From contig DUEX01000009.1 in the NCBI GenBank assembly GCA_011170325.1, forward strand, positions 1 to 37,248: a stretch of 37,248 bases of DNA, in the 5' to 3' direction. Under the pieces are notes generated by a model that did no database searches, had not been told where the DNA came from, and worked only from the letters and a program-made list of their open reading frames with translations. The translations under genes were made by a program, and so were the position numbers. Below are positions 24,312 to 32,159 of this stretch, one piece after another (within the stretch, counting starts at the first letter, position 1; each line of letters starts with the position of its first letter). The DNA is from Dehalococcoidia bacterium. GTDB lineage: Bacteria > Chloroflexota > Dehalococcoidia > GIF9 > UBA5629.

Positions 24312-25016
24312 TTGAGGAGAATTGTTGGTGCTTTATTTGTCTTAGTGCTGGCAGTATCCCTGGTGCTAGTACCAGCCTCCGTCTCAGCTGCGTCAGGTAT
24401 AGGTGACGATTGCACCTACGACAAAGTAAAGTGGGAGGACAATGAGAATTCCTGGATTTTGTACCTGCAGCACTGGGGAAAAACCCCACTGAGCGCCATG
24501 TCACGCCTAGCAGGTCTGTGTTCTCCCAATGCCCTGTGCAAAGATGTCTGTAATGCATCAGGCTTGTGCAAAGGCACAAGAATCACGGGCTGTGACATCC
24601 CAACTTGTGAAAACGCCTGCTGCTGCGCTGGGTCAGAAAGCATAGGTTGCTGCTTAGATGACGAGGTCTGTGAAAGCTGCTTGGAGAGACCACCTGGTGG
24701 CTGCTGCTGCTGCTGGGGGATTAGCCTATGTTTTGCCAACAAGAGCTGGTCTGCCGGTGATATCGGCGTTCACGCAAGAATCAACAACGAACACCCGAAC
24801 CACTTTGGCAATAGCGCCGCGGTTGGTGAGTTGGCTAACGTTGGTAACCCAACGTGGAACAGCCAGCACCCGAACCACTTTGCGTTCGTCACCGGCGATA
24901 ATGCCAACAGGGGTGGTGACTGGGGAGTCTCCGGATGCCAGCATGCAGAATGCGTCTCCGAGACCTGGTGTCTCCAGATGAATTGTCTTTCGCAGGATTG
25001 GCATTGTGCACCATAG
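24312..25016 (+). CDS. Secreted cysteine-rich protein, family not recognised
   Basis: The 234-residue product starts with TTG at 24312 behind a perfect AAGGAGGTGA. Residues 1-26 form a signal peptide (RRIVGALFVLVLAVSLVLVP, predicted cleavage after SVSA). The mature part has 24 cysteines: 18 are packed between residues 70 and 140, including CCC, CC and CCCC runs, and five more lie in the last 26 residues. That suits a disulfide-rich extracytoplasmic protein or a metal binder. Between the two Cys clusters lies a Cys-free, Asn/His-rich segment with a repeat (NEHPNHFGN and SQHPNHFAF). It has its own promoter and terminator, so it is a monocistronic, probably well-expressed gene. I know no homologue; function is unknown. 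Confidence 0.75.
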   Translation: MRRIVGALFVLVLAVSLVLVPASVSAASGIGDDCTYDKVKWEDNENSWILYLQHWGKTPLSAMSRLAGLCSPNALCKDVCNASGLCKGTRITGCDIPTCENACCCAGSESIGCCLDDEVCESCLERPPGGCCCCWGISLCFANKSWSAGDIGVHARINNEHPNHFGNSAAVGELANVGNPTWNSQHPNHFAFVTGDNANRGGDWGVSGCQHAECVSETWCLQMNCLSQDWHCAP

Positions 25017-25088
25017 GGTGATTGCACACTGTATTGAACAGGAAATAGACGCAGAATACTTATAGAAGTCATAGGTTGCAAAGTTTGA

Positions 25089-25132
25089 GGCTTTGGCTGG
25101 AGATTTGACTAATCTTCAGCTGAGGCCTTTTT
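25089..25132 (+). terminator. Intrinsic terminator of the Cys-rich gene
   Basis: A 17-bp stem (GGCTTTGGCTGGAGATT pairing with AATCTTCAGCTGAGGCC, four G-U pairs) with a 5-base loop is followed directly by TTTTT. Confidence 0.85.
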
Positions 25133-25266
25133 CCGTTCATCCTTAGCATGATATTAGGTTTAAGTCAACCTTCATAATTACTTTCCGCCCTTTCACTTGA
25201 GCAGCTTCAGCCCTAAGTATCAGCTAAGGTTCTATTACGTCTTTTCTTATGACTAAAAGGGAGTAT

Positions 25267-25494
25267 ATGGACTTATCTGAACGAGCTGAACTGGTTACAG
25301 TTTATGTAGCTAGCGGGCAACCAGAGGCACAAATCATCAAGGGACGCCTCGAGAGCGAGGGCATACCAGCTATGCTCCGTTATGAAAGTGCTGGGCTCGT
25401 TTATGGTCTTACCATTGATGGCTTAGGTCAGGTGGAAATACAGGTGCCCTCTTCTTTAGCTCAAGACGCAAAAGAGATTCTGGAGGCTAAATAA
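25267..25494 (+). CDS. DUF2007 small protein (putative signal-transducing protein)
   Basis: The 75-residue protein has the DUF2007 pattern: LVTVYVASGQPEAQIIKGRLESEGIPAML, then a beta part ending QVEIQVPSSLAQDAKEILE. It resembles a ferredoxin-like fold of two repeated beta-alpha units, named a putative signal-transducing domain, with no established mechanism. The frame opens at an ATG at 25249, but the ATG at 25267 has AAAAGGGAG at the right distance, so it is preferred. It stands alone, converging with the P-loop/DRTGG gene 10 bp away. Confidence 0.85.
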   Translation: MDLSERAELVTVYVASGQPEAQIIKGRLESEGIPAMLRYESAGLVYGLTIDGLGQVEIQVPSSLAQDAKEILEAK

Positions 25495-25504
25495 AGGGGA
25501 AATA

Positions 25505-26560
25505 CTAGGCTTTCAGGCCAAGCTCCGAACAAAGAGCTTTGAAGTCAAAGTAGCGGTCTAGAATAGTCTCAAACCTCTGTAGCTTTTGAGGGCTACGAAG
25601 TCTGGCCTTGGCTAGAGCCTCTTCAATACCATCTATAACACTAAAGGTATCTTGTTTTACTACCATTATGGGCACGTGCTTATCTTCAGCCCGATAAACA
25701 ACAGCTGGCAAGGGTCTTAAATTATTAGTAAGAATGAGGCATTTGGTTGAGGTCTCCAAAGCGGCTAGCTGCATGTCAGCGCGCTCGCCTCGAATTACTG
25801 CTGCTTTGTTTATTTTGCGATTGAAATAGTCTATTCCGGAGTCAGGAGTCATAGCACCCAACATTATATTTTCCACTATTTCTCCCGTGTTCTCCGGGCA
25901 AGTTAAGATTTCCCCGTCTAAAGTTTCGGCTAGCTCACCGACGCTTACGCCAAGCAAGCTCCGAACTTCGGGAAGTATGCCTAAGACATTTATTCCAGCT
26001 TCTTGAAATAAGGCTGTCATATCTTGTCCCACCGCTTCTGTCCTGGACTCCGGCACAAAGTTAATAACTACTCCCAGAAGCCTTTGTTCCAGCTCTTTGG
26101 CTACTTGAGCCATCCCTGACGCGGTTAAACTTGATGAATAACGGAGCACAACAATTACTCTAGCATCTAAGACCTCGGCAATCTTGTAGCAAGCCAGAGT
26201 AGACACATTATCTGTGCCCAAATCGCTTAGCCCTTCAATAAGAACAGTGTCTTTACCTAGCGATATATGAGCATAGGCTTGTCTAATCCTTTCTATGAAA
26301 TCTTCCGCCTCATCAGCTAGGCTTTGCCACAACTCTCGACGGGATAAGCGAATAGGACAGAGTAGCTCAGTGGACTCCTCCAACTCGAGGGCTTCCTTGA
26401 TAAAAGTGGCATCTTTGTAACCGTTAATGCTGGCTTCGGAAAGCTGAACTGGTGTAATAAAGCCTACTTTTCCCCCTAGGTTGAGCAACTTCCTACCAAT
26501 GCTAGCGCACAAGGCTGTTTTCCCAGCAGCTTCCACAGAAGTTAGATATAAAGCAACCAT
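25505..26560 (-). CDS. P-loop/DRTGG-domain protein (phosphotransacetylase N-terminal-like)
   Basis: The 351-residue protein matches the BioD-like P-loop NTPase plus DRTGG arrangement found at the N-terminus of long Pta proteins. The P-loop is in YLTSVEAAGKTALCASIG near the start, with DTVLIEGLSDLG as the dethiobiotin-synthetase-like acidic region. The C-terminal part (about 210-335, NIMLGAMTPDSGIDYFNRK through VIRGERADMQLAALE) is the DRTGG domain. The acetyltransferase domain of Pta is missing, so it is a stand-alone regulator-like protein, probably binding a nucleotide. The start ATG at 26560 has AGGAGTGAAC in front; a GTG two codons earlier lacks a site. It diverges from greA. Confidence 0.85.
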   Translation of the reverse strand: MVALYLTSVEAAGKTALCASIGRKLLNLGGKVGFITPVQLSEASINGYKDATFIKEALELEESTELLCPIRLSRRELWQSLADEAEDFIERIRQAYAHISLGKDTVLIEGLSDLGTDNVSTLACYKIAEVLDARVIVVLRYSSSLTASGMAQVAKELEQRLLGVVINFVPESRTEAVGQDMTALFQEAGINVLGILPEVRSLLGVSVGELAETLDGEILTCPENTGEIVENIMLGAMTPDSGIDYFNRKINKAAVIRGERADMQLAALETSTKCLILTNNLRPLPAVVYRAEDKHVPIMVVKQDTFSVIDGIEEALAKARLRSPQKLQRFETILDRYFDFKALCSELGLKA

Positions 26561-26603
26561 GTTCACTCCTGAATTATGCTGACCTTAAATTATTATATCA
26601 CTC

Positions 26604-26632
26604 TTTACAAGCAGGCTGAAGCAGCTTATAAT
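26604..26632 (+). promoter_or_regulatory. greA: Predicted greA promoter
   Basis: TTTACA (26604-26609), 17-bp spacer, perfect TATAAT (26627-26632). Transcription would start near 26639, about 73 nt before the greA ATG. Confidence 0.7.
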
Positions 26633-26654
26633 GTTTGCTAAATCTAGCAAGTTG

Positions 26655-26684
26655 ACTGGGGGTTTCGAGACCCTCAGTTTTTTT
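26655..26684 (+). terminator. Intrinsic terminator inside the greA leader (attenuator candidate)
   Basis: ACTGGGGGT pairs with ACCCTCAGT (one G-U pair) around the loop TTCGAG and is followed by seven T. It lies between the predicted start point (about 26639) and the greA start codon (26712). No plus-strand gene precedes it, so it can only act on the greA transcript, giving a leader RNA of roughly 45 nt when it terminates. Confidence 0.75.
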
Positions 26685-26711
26685 ACTAGCTTTCAAACCA
26701 AGGAATATCAT

Positions 26712-27179
26712 ATGGGGCAAAAGAGAATTTTTATTACTCAAGAGGGTCTGGCCAAACTAAAGTCTGAACTGGAGTATCTACTCTCAGTACGAAGGCAAGA
26801 GGTAGCTGACAAGATTAAGCGGGCAAGGGAGATGGGGGGTACTGAGAATAATGCCGAATATGACGATGCTAAGAATGAGCAGGCTTTTGTTGAGGGCAGA
26901 ATTCTGATGCTGGAGAATACTGTTAGGAAGGCTGTGGTTATAGAGTCAGCAGCTTCACCAGGCGTAGTCGAGCTGGGCAGTACGGTGCTTATTCAGAATC
27001 AAGACGGCAAGATAGACCAATTTGTCATCGTGGGTAGTGCTGAAGCCAACCCTGTTGAGGGTAAGATTTCCAACGAGTCACCGGTGGGACAATCCCTCCT
27101 AGGTAGGAGAATTGGCGACGAGGTTGAAGTAGTGACCCCAGCCGGGGTGCTTAAGCTGCTAATAATGGAAGTAAGTTGA
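26712..27179 (+). CDS. greA: Transcription elongation factor GreA with an altered coiled-coil tip
   Basis: The 155-residue protein has the full GreA layout: N-terminal coiled coil (QKRIFITQEGLAKLKSELEYLL, VADKIKRAREMGGTENNAEY, DDAKNEQAFVEGRI) and the C-terminal FKBP-like domain (VELGSTVLIQ, SPVGQSLLGRRIGDEVEV). GreA rescues backtracked RNA polymerase by inserting the coiled-coil tip and placing two acidic residues (E. coli Asp41 and Glu44 in GDLKENAEY) at the active-site magnesium. Here the loop reads GGTENNAEY, so both positions are replaced (Gly and Asn), with a Glu only at the neighbouring position. The ATG at 26712, after AAGGAA, gives a normal N-terminus; the longer frame from 26631 runs through the leader terminator. 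lysS follows within 6 bp and serS after it. Confidence 0.9.
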   Translation: MGQKRIFITQEGLAKLKSELEYLLSVRRQEVADKIKRAREMGGTENNAEYDDAKNEQAFVEGRILMLENTVRKAVVIESAASPGVVELGSTVLIQNQDGKIDQFVIVGSAEANPVEGKISNESPVGQSLLGRRIGDEVEVVTPAGVLKLLIMEVS

Positions 27180-27184
27180 CTTTT

Positions 27185-28663
27185 ATGGCAAGATTGGAAC
27201 ATATTGCTCGACAGCGTTTGGAAAAGCTAGAGAGAATCCGGGGCCGAGGGATAAATCCCTATCCCCATTCTTATCATCGCAGCCATACTGCCCGGGAGAC
27301 AGTGGCTCTCTTTGAGCAGCAGGAAAGAAGCCCGGAGGCTGTCCCCGGTTCAGAATTGAGCCTTGCCGGTCGAATTACAGCTAGCCGCTTTATGGGGAAA
27401 ATAGCTTTCTTCGATATTCGTGACGGGTCAGGCAAAATTCAACTTTATTTTAGCCATGACCTCCTTGGCAACGAGAAATATGAGATTCTTCATGACCTTG
27501 ATATCGGCGATATCATTGGCGCCAGGGGCAAGCTTTTTCGAACCAAGACCGGCGAGATAACCCTTGAGGTAACTGATTTCACTCTCTTGTCTAAGTCTCT
27601 TCACCCATTGCCTGAAAAGTGGCACGGGTTGGTTGATGTTGAGAAGCGCTACCGACAGCGTTACCTTGATTTAATCTCCAATGAGGAAGTTAAGCCTGTA
27701 TTCGCGCTTCGCAACCAGATTACTACAGCTTTGCGACACTTCCTAAACGAGCAGGGGTTTGTTGAGGTGGAAACACCGGTATTGCAGTCCATAGCCGGTG
27801 GTGCCCTGGCTCGCCCCTTCATCACTCACCACCAAGCCCTTGACCAAGACTTCTATCTGCGTATTGCTCTGGAGCTTTATCTCAAACGTCTGATAATAGG
27901 CGGTTTCGATAAGGTCTATGAGATTGGGCGTGTCTTCCGCAATGAAGGCATTTCCACTAAACACAATCCTGAATTCACCATGCTGGAAAGCTATCAAGCC
28001 TATGCTGATTATAATGATGTGATGAAGCTGGTGGAAGATATGGTGTGCTACATTGCTAAAGAAGTCGTTGGCAGGACTGAGGTCAGGTTCGGTGGCGAGC
28101 TTATCAAGCTTACACTTCCTTGGCAATGTCTTTCTCTGCGGCAGGCAATTAAGGAGCGCTGCGACATTGATTTTGAGGACTGTCCTGAGGCTGATTCATT
28201 ACGAACGAGGATGGAGCAATTGGGAATAGAAGTTGACCCCAACAAGGATAGAGGCAGGCTGGTAGACGAGCTTATTTCTACCTTCGTTGAGCCTGACCTG
28301 ATACAGCCTACCTTCCTTATAGATTATCCGGTGGAGATGTCGCCTTTGGCTAAGAGAAAGCGAGACAACGAGCGCCTAGTGGAGCGTTTTGAGGCTTTTA
28401 TTGGCGGTATGGAAATCGCTAATGCCTTTACCGAACTTAACGACCCTTTGGAGCAGAGGGAACGATTCCGTCATCAGTTGCAGGAGCATATTAGGGCAGA
28501 TGAAGTTGAAGAGGTCATTGATGAGGACTTTCTTCTAGCCTTGGAGTATGGTATGCCACCCACTGGTGGTCTGGGGGTAGGCATTGACCGTTTGGTAATG
28601 TTGCTAACTGATAAGCAATCCATCCGTGAGATTATCCTTTTCCCGCAGTTAAAAGCAAAATAA
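27185..28663 (+). CDS. lysS: Lysyl-tRNA synthetase, class II
   Basis: The 492-residue class II synthetase charges tRNA-Lys. The N-terminal OB-fold anticodon-binding domain (about 50-150, LAGRITASRFMGKIAFFDIRDGSGKIQ) is followed by the catalytic core: motif 1 region FVEVETPVLQSIAGGALARPF, then YLRIALELYLKRLIIGGF, motif 2 YEIGRVFRNEGISTKHNPEF, and motif 3 GGLGVGIDRLVMLL. All expected residues appear intact. The frame extends to a TTG at 27176 that overlaps the greA stop, but the ATG at 27185 is more likely. It is co-transcribed with greA and serS. Confidence 0.95.
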   Translation: MARLEHIARQRLEKLERIRGRGINPYPHSYHRSHTARETVALFEQQERSPEAVPGSELSLAGRITASRFMGKIAFFDIRDGSGKIQLYFSHDLLGNEKYEILHDLDIGDIIGARGKLFRTKTGEITLEVTDFTLLSKSLHPLPEKWHGLVDVEKRYRQRYLDLISNEEVKPVFALRNQITTALRHFLNEQGFVEVETPVLQSIAGGALARPFITHHQALDQDFYLRIALELYLKRLIIGGFDKVYEIGRVFRNEGISTKHNPEFTMLESYQAYADYNDVMKLVEDMVCYIAKEVVGRTEVRFGGELIKLTLPWQCLSLRQAIKERCDIDFEDCPEADSLRTRMEQLGIEVDPNKDRGRLVDELISTFVEPDLIQPTFLIDYPVEMSPLAKRKRDNERLVERFEAFIGGMEIANAFTELNDPLEQRERFRHQLQEHIRADEVEEVIDEDFLLALEYGMPPTGGLGVGIDRLVMLLTDKQSIREIILFPQLKAK

Positions 28664-28681
28664 CAAAAGAACCTACTTATT

Positions 28682-29953
28682 ATGCTAGATATTAAGCTCA
28701 TCCGTGATAATCCTGACTTAATCCGCCAAGCTTTAGATAAGCGGGGCGATAGCGCTCCACTTGGTGAAATCATAAAGCTCGATGAGCGACATCGCCAGTT
28801 GCTTCATCAGATGGAAACACTTCGAGCTCAGCGTAACGAGGTCAGCAAACAACTGAGCAAGATGGCAGATAAACCACCTCAGCTCATCGCTGATATGCGC
28901 CAACTCGGGGAAAAGATTACTTCTCTAGAGGGGGAAACAGGTCAGGTTGCAACTAAGCTGGAGGACTATCTGCTACTGTTGCCTAACATCCCAGCGACTA
29001 ATGTGCCTATTGGTAAGGATGAGCGAGATAATGTGGTAGTGCGTTCCTGGGGTGAGCCTCGAGATTTTTCTTTCACACCACTACCTCATTGGGAGTTGGG
29101 AGAAAGGCTAAGTATCATCGATTTTCAGCGAGGCGTCAAGCTTTCCGGAACTCGTTTTTATGTTCTTAGGGGGCTGGGGGCTCATCTCCAGCGGGCACTC
29201 ATCGCTTTCATGCTTGACCTCCATGTAAATGAGCATGGCTATACTGAAATCTATCCCCCTTTTATGGTGAAACGAGATTGTATGGTTGGCTCAAGTAACT
29301 TGCCCAAATTTGCCGATAATCTGTACCATGATGAGGAAGATGATTTCTGGTTTGTGCCTACCGCTGAGGTGCCATTGACCAATCTACATCGCGATGAAAT
29401 CTTACCGCCAGGTACTTTAACTGTCCATTATGTCGCTTATACCGCCTGCTTCCGTCGAGAGAAGATGGCAGCCGGCAAGGATACTCGGGGCATTAAACGA
29501 GGACACCAATTTGACAAGGTTGAACTTTATAAGTTCACTGAGCCAGAAGTTTCTGACCAGGAATTAGATGGGATGGTGAGGGATGCTGAGGAAGTGTGTC
29601 GTCGGCTAGATATTCCTTATCGGGTAGTGCAGCTATGTACTGGCGACCTAGGCTTTGCTGCAGTTAAAGCCTTTGACATTGAAATGTGGGCTCCCGGCTG
29701 TGGCGAGTGGCTAGAAGTTAGCTCATGTAGCAACTGTGGTGATTTCCAAGCCAGACGGGCAAACATTCGCTATCGCCAAGAACTTGAGGCTAAACCCCGC
29801 TTCGTCCATACTCTTAACGGCTCAGGGCTGGCTTTACCTAGAGTAATTATCTCAATACTAGAGAACTATCAGCAAACTGACGGCAGTGTAGCAATACCTA
29901 AAGCACTAAAGCCATATATAGGGGTAGAGGCAATTAAGAAGCGTCAAAACTAG
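28682..29953 (+). CDS. serS: Seryl-tRNA synthetase
   Basis: The 423-residue class II enzyme charges tRNA-Ser. The N-terminal long coiled coil (about 28-100, LDERHRQLLHQMETLRAQRNE) that reads the long variable arm of tRNA-Ser is followed by the core: VPTAEVPLTNLHRDEIL, motif 2 TACFRREKMAAGKDTRGIKR, HQFDKVELYKF, EVSSCSNCGDFQARRANIRY and motif 3 NGSGLALPRVIISILE. The ATG at 28682 follows lysS by 18 bp. A matching tRNA-Ser(UGA) gene lies further right in the window. Confidence 0.95.
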   Translation: MLDIKLIRDNPDLIRQALDKRGDSAPLGEIIKLDERHRQLLHQMETLRAQRNEVSKQLSKMADKPPQLIADMRQLGEKITSLEGETGQVATKLEDYLLLLPNIPATNVPIGKDERDNVVVRSWGEPRDFSFTPLPHWELGERLSIIDFQRGVKLSGTRFYVLRGLGAHLQRALIAFMLDLHVNEHGYTEIYPPFMVKRDCMVGSSNLPKFADNLYHDEEDDFWFVPTAEVPLTNLHRDEILPPGTLTVHYVAYTACFRREKMAAGKDTRGIKRGHQFDKVELYKFTEPEVSDQELDGMVRDAEEVCRRLDIPYRVVQLCTGDLGFAAVKAFDIEMWAPGCGEWLEVSSCSNCGDFQARRANIRYRQELEAKPRFVHTLNGSGLALPRVIISILENYQQTDGSVAIPKALKPYIGVEAIKKRQN

Positions 29954-30115
29954 AGGATGCTCTAAAGCGCTTACCGAGCGGTGGCTCAATGTCATGTTTC
30001 ATAGCTGACCTCCATCTAACGTATCCTCAGTTCCCTTATCTGAAATTCTGAATGGGTACATCTCTTTCGCCTTGTCCACCAAGGGGTATAACGGCCCTCC
30101 TGCCGGACCCCCCAC

Positions 30116-30144
30116 TTTACTTTGCCTAGACGTATAATTAGAAT
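30116..30144 (+). promoter_or_regulatory. Possible promoter in the 298-bp gap before the zinc-ribbon/TlpA fusion gene
   Basis: TTTACT (30116-30121), 17 bp, TAGAAT (30139-30144), in front of the GTG start at 30252. The rest of the gap (29954-30251) contains no convincing gene. One minus-strand frame reading PLVDKAKEMYPFRISDKG has protein-like composition but no recognisable family. Confidence 0.35.
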
Positions 30145-30251
30145 AGGTATATGATGCATCTTTAGAAGCCAATAAAGGTTGTAGGCAGAAGCGATAAAGG
30201 TAACAGAAATATTAACTAGAAGTATTAAAGTAATCGAGAAATAGTAGTAGA

Positions 30252-32159
30252 GTGCAGCCAAAGATAATCTTATGCCCCAGATGTCACGCACAAAACGCTC
30301 CAGGTGAGCCATTTTGCCGGAACTGCCACGCAAGGTTATGCTCTGAGTGCCATAGTGTTGTTCCTCCCCAATCCAGATATTGCCCAAAGTGTGGAAAGGA
30401 AGTTCGTAATTGGAAGCCGCCAGACAAAGTTCAGCAGCAAAGTTTTGCAAGTCAGCAATTCCGCGGAGTTTCTGACACGAAGCCTCAATACACTTGCCCT
30501 CAGTGTGGCGCTCATATTGACACTGCGTCTGGACATTGTCCAAGGTGTGGCTTCCTCGGTCACATGCAACATGTGGAAACGCAGCAGCAAACACCGGATA
30601 CTGCATCAGTAGAAGCACCAAGTGTTGCACCGAGGGCAGCAAGCCCTGAGTCACCACATGTTACAGAGCAGCAATTCCGTGGAGTTTCTGATACGAGGCT
30701 CCAACCCACCTGCCCTCGGTGTGGCGCTTTTGTCCCCTCCTACTCCAGATACTGTTCAAAATGCGGCAACCTTTGTGGTACAGGACGATATGTCGGGATG
30801 CGGCGTCAAATGCCAAGTGCCGCACTATGGGCGCCGAGCGCTTTGTCGCAGATAAGCCCGCCTACAGACGAGGTAACATATGCTGAACCAAGAGTGCGTA
30901 GCTCTGCATCGCAGGATTGGATGCTTCCAGATGCCGCAGCAAAAGAATGGAGCACCCCATCACCACGAAGCCCACTTCTACAGGAAATAACAGGTGCTAG
31001 AACGAGAGAATGGATATCTCCACCGCCAGTGAGGCGGTTTCCAGTAGGAACTCTACTAACCATATTACTCCTTCTCGCCGGGGTCTCTGCTCTCGGTTAC
31101 TATGTTTTTGGCCAGAATGTCATTGAATGGCCCTCACCACCGCCTCATATCCCGGTAGACACCACACCTCCTATAATCCAAAGTGTCTCGGTTTCATCCA
31201 TAACTGAGGCAAGTGCTGTTACTACCTGGGTAACTGACGAGCCATCTACCAGCCAAGTCATGGTATGCCACCCTGACGGCACTTGTACTTGGACACAGCC
31301 TGATGAAACTCCAGTTACTAACCACTCTGTAACCTTAAGTAACCTTGAGCCAGATACGACTTACCACTTAACCCTGATATCGAAAGACGAGAGCGGAAAT
31401 GAAGCGACATCTGACCGAGAATTAACAACTTTGGGCCAAGCCGATACGACCCCGCCACTGATTTCAGAAGTCAATATTTCCAATATTACAGAAACAAGCG
31501 CCACTATAACCTGGGAAACTGATGAAGATGCCACTAGCCAGGTGGAATACGGGATAACTGATGCTTATGGCTCAACCACGTCATGGGATGAGGAGTTAAC
31601 CACTGGCCATAGTGTCACCTTAAGCGAGCTAGAGCCAGATACAACTTATCACTTCAGGCTGAAGTCGATAGACGCTAGTGGGAACGAAGCGATGTCTGAA
31701 ACAGGTCAGATATTCGAAACTCTCCCCCCTGTCCCAGTCAGCCCTGAAGTGGGCAGCCGCGCTCCCAATTTCACCCTGTATAACCTTGACGGAGAGGAGA
31801 TAACTCTGGCTAATCTTCAGGGTAAAATAGTAATGGTCAACTTCTGGTTTGCATCGTGTGCTCCTTGCCAACAAGAAATGCCTTACATTCAGGCAGTGTC
31901 TGATAACTGGTCAGATGAGGAATTAGCAATACTTGCCATCAATCGCATTGATAGTGCTGGCACTATCCGAAGCTTTATGGACAGCAAAGGATATACTTTC
32001 CCCGTCCTGCTCGATTCAGTAGGAGCAGTCCATGCCTATTACGACGTAAGCAAGTGGCCCACGACTTTCTTCATAGATGCCGAGGGTATTATTAGGGAAG
32101 TAGAGGTGGGACGTTTCCATAGCCAAGAGGAAATAGGAAGCATACTCGAGTCTCTCTAG
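30252..32159 (+). CDS. Zinc-ribbon, transmembrane, double fibronectin III, TlpA-like thiol-redox fusion protein
   Basis: The 635-residue fusion begins with four CxxC-x9-10-CxxC zinc ribbons: Cys 8/11/22/25, 30/33/44/47, 82/85/96/99 and 154/157/168/171. A low-complexity Pro/Ser linker leads to one membrane helix (about 264-286, VGTLLTILLLLAGVSALGYY). Then come two fibronectin III-like domains (about 304-395 and 400-491, each with SITEASA or NITETSA and LEPDTTYH), and a C-terminal TlpA/ResA-like thioredoxin domain (about 497-633). The latter carries FWFASCAPCQQEMP with active-site Cys536 and Cys539 and the cis-Pro in KWPTTFFID. The Cys-rich N-terminus should face the cytosol and the redox domain the outside. 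The GTG start has no clear Shine-Dalgarno, but the first ribbon begins right after it. Confidence 0.85.
   Translation: MQPKIILCPRCHAQNAPGEPFCRNCHARLCSECHSVVPPQSRYCPKCGKEVRNWKPPDKVQQQSFASQQFRGVSDTKPQYTCPQCGAHIDTASGHCPRCGFLGHMQHVETQQQTPDTASVEAPSVAPRAASPESPHVTEQQFRGVSDTRLQPTCPRCGAFVPSYSRYCSKCGNLCGTGRYVGMRRQMPSAALWAPSALSQISPPTDEVTYAEPRVRSSASQDWMLPDAAAKEWSTPSPRSPLLQEITGARTREWISPPPVRRFPVGTLLTILLLLAGVSALGYYVFGQNVIEWPSPPPHIPVDTTPPIIQSVSVSSITEASAVTTWVTDEPSTSQVMVCHPDGTCTWTQPDETPVTNHSVTLSNLEPDTTYHLTLISKDESGNEATSDRELTTLGQADTTPPLISEVNISNITETSATITWETDEDATSQVEYGITDAYGSTTSWDEELTTGHSVTLSELEPDTTYHFRLKSIDASGNEAMSETGQIFETLPPVPVSPEVGSRAPNFTLYNLDGEEITLANLQGKIVMVNFWFASCAPCQQEMPYIQAVSDNWSDEELAILAINRIDSAGTIRSFMDSKGYTFPVLLDSVGAVHAYYDVSKWPTTFFIDAEGIIREVEVGRFHSQEEIGSILESL

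Noticed and set aside
24700-24720. Run of TGC triplets in the Cys-rich gene
   Set aside because: It is short and in frame, encoding CCCC; a microsatellite by chance of coding rather than a separate repeat element.
26631-26711. Upstream ATG extension of greA
   Set aside because: It would start inside the predicted -10 box, before the likely transcription start, and run through the leader terminator.
30016-30657. Minus-strand 213-codon frame opposite the start of the zinc-ribbon fusion
   Set aside because: It overlaps the well-supported Cys-rich ribbons on the plus strand, has no ribosome-binding site or recognisable domain, and its hydrophobic part is only a shadow of an AT-rich intergenic stretch.
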